Below, piece by piece: positions 14,927-18,510 of a stretch of DNA of 18,510 bases. A model generated the notes under the pieces. It worked only from the letters and a program-made list of their open reading frames with translations. It ran no database searches and was not told the DNA's origin. A program made the position numbers and the translations under genes. Origin of the DNA: Chloroflexota bacterium. Its GTDB lineage: Bacteria; Chloroflexota; Anaerolineae; Anaerolineales; DRMV01. The DNA is taken from the NCBI GenBank assembly GCA_013153335.1, contig JAADEP010000120.1, positions 1 through 18,510 on the forward strand. The letters run 5' to 3'. How positions within the stretch are numbered: the stretch's first letter is position 1; every line of letters starts with the position of its first letter.

Positions 14927-15868
14927 TCACGGGCTCGGGGCCGGCGTTGGGGTTGGCGTGGGCGAAGCCGCAGCCTCAGGGCTCTCGGTCGCGGCTTCTT
15001 CGGCCCCGGGCTGCTCGGCCTCGGTCGCGGCCTCTTCCGGAACCGCGACCGGCTGCGGTTCAAAGGCCTGGGTCAGCACAACCCACGCGATGTCCAGGTC
15101 CTTGAGGGCCAAATCCGGCTGGGTCAGCACCTTGTCATACGCATACTCCAGGCGGGTCTGCCCCTCTTGGACGGCTTCGAACCAAGCATCGTCCCGTTCG
15201 GCCTGGCCGGCCAACCGGATGAGGTCTTGCAGCAGGCCCCGCGCCCGGCTGATCTCATCCTGAGCCAGGGTCAGGTCTTGCTGCGCGATGGCCACGCGCG
15301 CCTGGCTGATGTGCAGCAGCACTTGCAATTGGCGCACCTGGATTTGGCTTTCCAGACGCAACGTTTGGGCCAAGCCCGCGTTCTCTTCCGTCAGGGCCTG
15401 CAGATCTTCTTCCAAGCGGTCGATTTGGCTTTGGATGGACGTCAGCTTGCTCTCCAGGTCGCGCACGTCTTGGGTGAAGCGCTGCGTTTGCTCTTCTTGC
15501 GCGGTGCGGAGCTCGTCCAAATCATCCTGGAGGGCTTGCAGCTGGCCTTCGAGCTCTTGCACGCGCTGGGTCAAAGCTTGAATGGCCGACGCGGTCGCTT
15601 CCTCTTGATCCGTCAGGCGTTGCTCCAGGCTTTGCAGCCCGCGTTCCAAAACGTCCACCTTCACCTGCATCTCTTGGACCGGACGCAAGTAGGTGCGTTC
15701 CACATACGGAACGCCCCACACGATAGTCGCCGCGCAGCCCGCGAGCAGAAGCAGCAAGAAGAGCAACCACAGGATCAAGCGGATCAGGGCTTTGAAGAAC
15801 GCGGCAATGCGTTGGCCCCACGTGGGCTTAGGCGGGGCAGCCATGGGTTGCGTGGTCACGGTGCTCAT
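14927..15868 (-). CDS. Single-pass membrane protein with long extracytoplasmic coiled coil
   Basis: A 313-residue protein of unknown function. A short cytoplasmic N-terminus (1-26, basic) leads to a very hydrophobic helix (about 28-52, LILWLLFLLLLLAG). A long heptad coiled coil covers about 64-170 (VLERGLQSLEQRLTDQEE, QRVQELEGQLQALQDDLDEL), then comes a helical domain (about 175-268) and a Glu/Ala then TPTPTPAPSP tail. The anchor, coil and helical domain faintly recall HemX-like membrane proteins, but I see no firm match. Its ATG overlaps the stop of the preceding HhH gene as ATGA (15865-15868), so translation is coupled and the proteins are probably made in a fixed ratio. Cys45 lies within the membrane helix and does not form a good lipobox. 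Confidence 0.82.
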   Translation of the reverse strand: MSTVTTQPMAAPPKPTWGQRIAAFFKALIRLILWLLFLLLLLAGCAATIVWGVPYVERTYLRPVQEMQVKVDVLERGLQSLEQRLTDQEEATASAIQALTQRVQELEGQLQALQDDLDELRTAQEEQTQRFTQDVRDLESKLTSIQSQIDRLEEDLQALTEENAGLAQTLRLESQIQVRQLQVLLHISQARVAIAQQDLTLAQDEISRARGLLQDLIRLAGQAERDDAWFEAVQEGQTRLEYAYDKVLTQPDLALKDLDIAWVVLTQAFEPQPVAVPEEAATEAEQPGAEEAATESPEAAASPTPTPTPAPSP

Positions 15869-17223
15869 TCTCCACCCTCCGAAGCGGGCGTGGGCGTCGG
15901 CGCTGGGGTTGCTTCTTCCGTTGGCGTCGGGGTCGGGGCCTGGGTCTCCGTAGGCGTGGGCGTAGGTTCAGGAGTTTCGGTCGCGGCCGCGGGCACCGGG
16001 CCAAAGACCGCATCCATCAGCTCGCGCATACCCTTGAAGAAGCGCATGACCATGTCGTTTTGCGTCTGCAGCGTGTCAACTTGGGACTGCAAGTCATCGA
16101 CATCGGTCTTGATGGCATCCACGTCTTTGCGCAAGGTCTGAGCGGTTTCTTCGAGCGCGGTGACCTTTTCCGCAACCCGTTCGACCGCGGTCACCCGCTC
16201 CTCAAGCCGATCAAGCTTGGTCTCCGCGTCGAGCAGGCGCTTGTCCATATCGCGGAGCTGCACTTGGATGTCTTGCGCGGTGTAGACGGACGCGTAGCGC
16301 AATCCGCCGTTGATGCCGACCAACAAGCCCAGGGTGATCAGGACCGACAGGATGAAGGCCAATAGCGAGCCGATCAGCGTCATGGCCAGCGCGTAGCGCA
16401 GGGGCACGCGGCGCTCGTCCTTTTCGGCCTCGGGCGCAGCGGTCCCGACCTCGGCCTCAGGCGCATGATCCGGGGCGACCTCCACCTCGACCTCAGGGAT
16501 GGCTTCGGCCGCGCTCGCGCCCAGGGTCTCGGCCTGGGTTTGGGCTTCTTCCGCGGCCTCGGTCACCGCGGCTTCCACCTCGGCTTCGGCCTCATCCCCT
16601 TGCGCCGCGGCCTCCTCAGCTTCTTCCGCGACGGCCTCTACCACGATCCCCGCGTCGTCCGCGGCTTCCTGGCTCGAGCCCACGACGGACTCAACCGCCT
16701 GGGCAATGGCATCGGCAATGGCGTCGGCCTCGGCTTCGGCCTCTTCTGCGACCTCCTCGGCTTTCTCGGCCACGTCGTCCACGGCCTCTTGGGCTTCATG
16801 GCTCGCGGCCTCCGCGAGGGCCTCGGCCTCTTCCGCGGTCGCGTGCGCGTCGTCCATCTCGACCTCGACCCATTCGGAGGCCTCGGTCACGACCTCGGCC
16901 TCTTGCGCCTCCGCACGTTCGCCCGCGTCTTGGGCCTCGGCCTCGCTCGTCGATTCGGCCTCGGCTTCAGGCTGAGCTTCCGCTTGCGAGGTCGCGTCCG
17001 CGGCTGAGGCCAGGTCTTCGGGCATCGGATAGCCGTTCAAGCGCACATACGCGCGCATCTTCGAGAGCATCACCGGGCCGATCCCCGGGACGGCCAACAC
17101 GTCATCCCACGATGAAAAAGGACGATGCTGCAAAATGCGGTCCGCGAGTTCGGGCCCCAGCCCCGGGACACTCATGAGTTCTTCACGAGTCGCTGTATTT
17201 AAATCAACAACACGCTCGGGCAT
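15865..17223 (-). CDS. Helix-hairpin-helix protein anchored in the membrane by an acidic Ala/Glu-rich linker
   Basis: A 452-residue protein with unusual architecture. Residues 1-65 carry two helix-hairpin-helix motifs (VPGLGPELADRIL, 19-31; VPGIGPVMLSKM, 45-56), the ComEA/PulK-like fold that binds DNA backbone non-specifically or mediates protein contact. Residues about 75-270 are an extremely acidic Ala/Glu-rich segment, largely helical. A membrane helix follows at about 278-303 after RR (271-272), then a heptad coiled coil (about 318-391) and a Pro/Thr/Glu tail. Charge places the HhH inside and the coil outside. In ComEA the HhH follows an N-terminal anchor and faces outward; here the order and side are reversed. 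GAGGAGG 7 nt before the ATG fixes the start. It is first in the envelope cluster. DNA tethering is possible but unproven. Confidence 0.85.
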   Translation of the reverse strand: MPERVVDLNTATREELMSVPGLGPELADRILQHRPFSSWDDVLAVPGIGPVMLSKMRAYVRLNGYPMPEDLASAADATSQAEAQPEAEAESTSEAEAQDAGERAEAQEAEVVTEASEWVEVEMDDAHATAEEAEALAEAASHEAQEAVDDVAEKAEEVAEEAEAEADAIADAIAQAVESVVGSSQEAADDAGIVVEAVAEEAEEAAAQGDEAEAEVEAAVTEAAEEAQTQAETLGASAAEAIPEVEVEVAPDHAPEAEVGTAAPEAEKDERRVPLRYALAMTLIGSLLAFILSVLITLGLLVGINGGLRYASVYTAQDIQVQLRDMDKRLLDAETKLDRLEERVTAVERVAEKVTALEETAQTLRKDVDAIKTDVDDLQSQVDTLQTQNDMVMRFFKGMRELMDAVFGPVPAAATETPEPTPTPTETQAPTPTPTEEATPAPTPTPASEGGE

Positions 17224-17286
17224 ACGTCTTCCTCCTCAACCGGCAAAAGATTTGGGCTCACGGTTTGGGCTCATTAGAAATACGCC

Positions 17287-17350
17287 CCACCGCGCGCAAA
17301 AGTCGCGTGGGTTCATTATGAGTATACCGCAGGATGAGCCCGCGCGGTGG
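17287..17350. repeat. Perfect 10-bp inverted repeat in the divergent region upstream of the HhH gene
   Basis: CCACCGCGCG (17287-17296) and CGCGCGGTGG (17341-17350) are perfect complements 44 bp apart. The spacer holds the only A/T-rich promoter-like sequence of this divergent region, including TATACT on the minus strand (plus 17321-17326) facing the envelope cluster. The right arm occupies the -35 position of that promoter, which has no good -35 hexamer. The arms could be operator half-sites for a looping or dimeric regulator, but GC-rich repeats of this length can also occur by chance. Confidence 0.45.
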
Positions 17351-17439
17351 ATAAATCCAAGGATTGGATTGAGCCAGTACCCTTCATAGAAGCTCGCGCA
17401 TCACCCCGCGCGGACGAAAGGCATTTTAGGAGGGCAACG

Positions 17440-17820
17440 ATGTACACCCTGACCGTGCTTCGCGACTTCATCGCGCAACACTACCTCATCGGCGGGGACT
17501 GGGGCCCCGAGAACCAACCTCACTCTCATCACTATCGTCTAGAACTACGGCTGGAAGGCGCGGAGCTGGACGAGCACGGGTACCTGGTCGACATCGTGGA
17601 GGTCAACCGCGCGTTGGACGCGCTGCTGGCGCGCTACCGGGATCGCATGCTCAACGACCTGCCCGAGTTTGCGGGCCTAAACCCCAGCCTGGAGCACTTC
17701 GCGCGGATTTGCGCCCAACGCCTGGCCGAAGCCCTGAGCGCGCCGAATTTGCGTGCGCTCGAGGTGCGGCTGTGGGAGGACGAAACTGCCTGGGCAGGCT
17801 ACCGGCTGGCGCTCGCCTGA
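17440..17820 (+). CDS. QueD/6-pyruvoyl-tetrahydropterin synthase-like protein lacking the catalytic cysteine
   Basis: A 126-residue protein of the PTPS/QueD fold (T-fold), near the usual 120-140 residues. Zinc ligands are recognisable as H14 (AQHYL) and the pair H28/H30 in PHSHHYRLEL. LVDIVEVNRAL, LNPSLEHFARICAQRL and VRLWEDETAWAGY correspond to the strand, helix and terminal glutamate motifs of the family. The catalytic Cys normally four residues before the HGH motif is replaced by E24 (GPENQPHSH), so standard 6-carboxy-tetrahydropterin synthase chemistry is doubtful. The start is the ATG at 17440 with AGGAGGG 6 nt upstream. The gene precedes a glycosyltransferase by 36 bp and is divergent from the HhH gene. 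It is far from queA in the window, so a shared queuosine role is not implied. Confidence 0.82.
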   Translation: MYTLTVLRDFIAQHYLIGGDWGPENQPHSHHYRLELRLEGAELDEHGYLVDIVEVNRALDALLARYRDRMLNDLPEFAGLNPSLEHFARICAQRLAEALSAPNLRALEVRLWEDETAWAGYRLALA

Positions 17821-17856
17821 AGCCCACGGCCAACCTCACCCCTCGCGAGGGCGAGG

Positions 17857-18510
17857 ATGCGCATCGGCTGGGTGATCTACGGCTCGCTAGATCTGCCTTC
17901 GGGGGGCTATTTGTACGACCGGCAGGTCGTGCAGTATTTGCGCGCGCGAGGCCATGAAGTGCACGTGGTCGCGTGGCCGTGGCGGGGCTATGGGGCCGCG
18001 TTGCTCGATAACTTCCGTCCTTCCCTCGGTCGAACTCTCGCCCAAGCCCGGGTCGATGTGTGGGTGCAGGACGAGCTCAACCACCCATCCCTATGGCGCT
18101 GGAACCGGGTGCGCCCCTGGGGCGACGCGCCGGTAGTGAGTTTGGTGCACCATCTGCGCAGCAGCGAGGATTGGCGGGAGCCCTGGCGCACGCTATACCG
18201 CGCGGTGGAACGGGCGTACCTGCGCTCGGTCGACGCCTTCCTTTATAACAGCCGCACCACCCGCGCGGAGGTCATGCTGCTGCGCGAGAAGCCAGCTCCA
18301 GGTGTGGTCGCATACCCGGCGGCGGATCATTTGCTCGCCCAACCCATCGACGAAGCCGAGCTCGCGCGGCGTACGCACGCTTCCGGGCCGTTGCGCGTGC
18401 TCTTCGTAGGCAACCTCATCCCGCGGAAAGGCCTGCATCGCCTCTTGCGCGCGCTCGTGCACCTCGAGGCCGTGCAATTAGACGTCGTCGGCAGCGCAAA
18501 GTTCGACCCG
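17857..18510 (+). CDS. GT4-family glycosyltransferase (partial, 3' end outside window)
   Basis: An open frame of 218 codons running off the right edge. It begins MRIGWVIYGSLDLPSGGYLY and has the GT-B layout of family 4: a glycine-rich N-terminal loop (GSLDLPSGGY), RARGHEVHVVAW, VSLVHHL, a YNSRTTRAEV segment, and the start of the C-terminal nucleotide-sugar domain at VLFVGNLIPRKGLHRLL, where the RKG motif is typical of GT4 retaining enzymes. It probably uses a nucleotide sugar in the cytoplasm for lipid or polysaccharide glycosylation. The ATG at 17857 follows GCGAGG repeats that can act as a ribosome binding site, 36 bp after the QueD-like gene, so the two may be an operon. The ribosome-binding region includes the 12-bp palindrome CCCTCGCGAGGG (17840-17851). 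The acceptor is unknown, and the missing C-terminus prevents subfamily assignment. Confidence 0.88.
   Translation, partial: MRIGWVIYGSLDLPSGGYLYDRQVVQYLRARGHEVHVVAWPWRGYGAALLDNFRPSLGRTLAQARVDVWVQDELNHPSLWRWNRVRPWGDAPVVSLVHHLRSSEDWREPWRTLYRAVERAYLRSVDAFLYNSRTTRAEVMLLREKPAPGVVAYPAADHLLAQPIDEAELARRTHASGPLRVLFVGNLIPRKGLHRLLRALVHLEAVQLDVVGSAKFDP

Noticed and set aside
14081..16141. Long plus-strand open frame opposite the coiled-coil genes
   Set aside because: It spans two minus-strand genes and their gap and encodes low-complexity Leu/Arg/Gly-rich sequence. It is the mirror image of the Glu/Ala/Gln-rich coiled coils.
15865..17223. Direct nucleotide repeats of the GCCTCGGCCTC type within the HhH gene
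   Set aside because: They follow from the Ala/Glu-rich protein composition (GCC/GAG codons) and show no regular unit, so they are not an independent repeat element or CRISPR.
17363..17392. Possible plus-strand promoter (TTGGAT-17-TAGAAG) upstream of the QueD-like gene
   Set aside because: Only 3/6 and 4/6 matches to consensus, too weak to call without transcript data.

Overview
The window is GC-rich, densely coded bacterial DNA from a chromosome. It has strong AGGAGG-type ribosome binding sites, sigma70-like promoters, 4-base ATGA/GTGA gene overlaps and long Pro/Thr/Glu/Ala-rich tails. Gene content suggests a Chloroflexota (Anaerolineae-like) or related deep-branching bacterium: a glutamine synthetase that looks like the I-alpha type, a penicillin-binding protein of the 1C architecture with a PSGLLPTP-type C-terminal module, large GT-C membrane glycosyltransferases, and membrane proteins with TPTPTP tails. 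The taxon is inferred from protein style only. No rRNA, tRNA, insertion sequence, prophage or CRISPR array is visible.

Layout. (1) 1-1870, minus strand: a PHP-domain metallohydrolase followed by queA (tRNA queuosine synthesis), which runs off the left edge. (2) 1976-5034, plus strand: a textbook promoter drives secG, an oligopeptide-type substrate-binding protein and a CPBP intramembrane protease. (3) 5031-6786: an 8-TM membrane protein (minus) is divergent from a Crp/Fnr-family regulator (plus). A perfect TTGAAC-N2-GTTCAA palindrome lies between them, at the class II activator position for the membrane-protein promoter and inside a 9-codon leader ORF of the regulator. (4) 6798-8605, minus: glnA with its own terminator, preceded by about 360 nt of strongly structured, non-coding sequence behind a TTGACA-17-TAGAAT promoter. 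This is a candidate structured leader or small RNA. (5) 17223-8602, minus: a long collinear envelope cluster. It holds three single-pass membrane proteins with coiled coils (the first with an N-terminal helix-hairpin-helix DNA-binding module), a PBP1C-like protein, a GT-C glycosyltransferase and a small 4-TM protein. (6) 17440-18510, plus: a QueD/PTPS-like protein lacking the catalytic cysteine, then a GT4 glycosyltransferase cut by the right edge.

The most unusual feature is the envelope cluster. Its PBP1C-like protein keeps the overall transglycosylase plus transpeptidase architecture but has lost both catalytic glutamates of the GT51 domain and the SxxK, SxN and KTG motifs of the transpeptidase, so it reads as a doubly inactive pseudoenzyme. 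It is translationally linked to coiled-coil membrane proteins and to a glycosyltransferase. This suggests a non-enzymatic, wall-associated scaffold, possibly tethering DNA to the membrane through the HhH protein. That system-level reading is inference.
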